From: an uncultured Chthoniobacterales bacterium
Lineage (GTDB): Bacteria > Verrucomicrobiota > Verrucomicrobiia > Chthoniobacterales > CAKUMP01
Direction: 5' to 3'
DNA length: 5,688 bases
Assembly: GCA_934667795.1 (NCBI GenBank)
Contig: CAKUMP010000160.1
Coordinates: 1-5,688, forward strand
Both the position numbers and the translations under genes were made by a program. The notes under the pieces were generated by a model. It saw nothing but the letters and a program-made list of their open reading frames with translations. It was not told where the DNA came from and made no database searches. Position 1 is the first letter of the stretch, and each line of letters opens with the position of its first letter. Below, piece after piece: positions 5,629 to 5,688 of the stretch.

Positions 5629-5688
5629 TTTGTGATTTGTGATTTGTGATTTGTGATTTGTGATTTGTGATTTGTGATTTGTGATTTG
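5619..5688. repeat. Heptanucleotide tandem repeat (TGATTTG)n
   Basis: Nine perfect copies of TGATTTG fill 5626-5688, reaching the last base of the window. They are preceded by one variant copy TGATTTA at 5619-5625 that lies inside the hybrid kinase gene. The TGA of the first perfect copy is the stop codon of that gene. Because the unit is 7 nt, the array presents TGA in all three + frames within 21 nt, while its complement (CAAATCA) has no stop. The total length is unknown since the array is cut by the window edge. It is a simple-sequence repeat liable to copy-number change; no CRISPR-like spacers are present. Confidence 0.97.

Noticed and set aside
5619..5688. CRISPR array or transposon end at the right edge
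   Set aside because: The 7-nt units are contiguous with no spacers, and no inverted terminal repeat or transposase is seen.

Overview
The window carries a compact five-gene chemosensory operon on the + strand, preceded by the 3' tail of an unrelated gene and followed by a heptanucleotide tandem repeat. Order: partial CDS (1-108), short double-membrane-pass chemoreceptor (150-1181), CheW-like protein 1 (1188-1616), CheW-like protein 2 (1613-2173), CheA kinase (about 2158-3930), REC-HisKA-HATPase-REC hybrid kinase (about 3997-5628), and nine or more copies of TGATTTG (5626 to the window end). Genes are abutting or overlapping except for one AT-rich gap of about 66 nt before the hybrid kinase.

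The set is recognisably a variant of the Wsp (wrinkly spreader) surface-sensing system known from Pseudomonas. The receptor hairpin tip, the two dissimilar CheW proteins flanking the usual wspC position, the P2-less CheA and above all the first receiver domain of the last gene resemble WspA, WspB, WspD, WspE and WspR as I remember those sequences. I could not run a search. Classical Wsp ends in WspR, a receiver-GGDEF diguanylate cyclase, and includes WspC (CheR) and WspF (CheB). Here there is no GGDEF domain, no CheR and no CheB in the window. The WspR-like receiver is instead joined, just after its C-terminal signalling helix, to a complete histidine kinase with a second receiver. The CheA also lacks the C-terminal receiver that WspE carries.

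Likely working model (inference): the receptor array with two CheW adaptors controls CheA. CheA phosphorylates the WspR-like receiver of the hybrid kinase, which gates that kinase and passes phosphate to its own C-terminal receiver and on to an HPt or output protein encoded elsewhere. This would be a chemosensory array feeding a phosphorelay instead of c-di-GMP synthesis.

The organism is a Gram-negative-type bacterium of moderate GC with strongly purine-rich coding strands. The sequence alone does not fix a phylum. The C-poor, G/A-rich cluster contrasts with the C-richer upstream gene end. No tRNA, rRNA, CRISPR or insertion sequence was seen.
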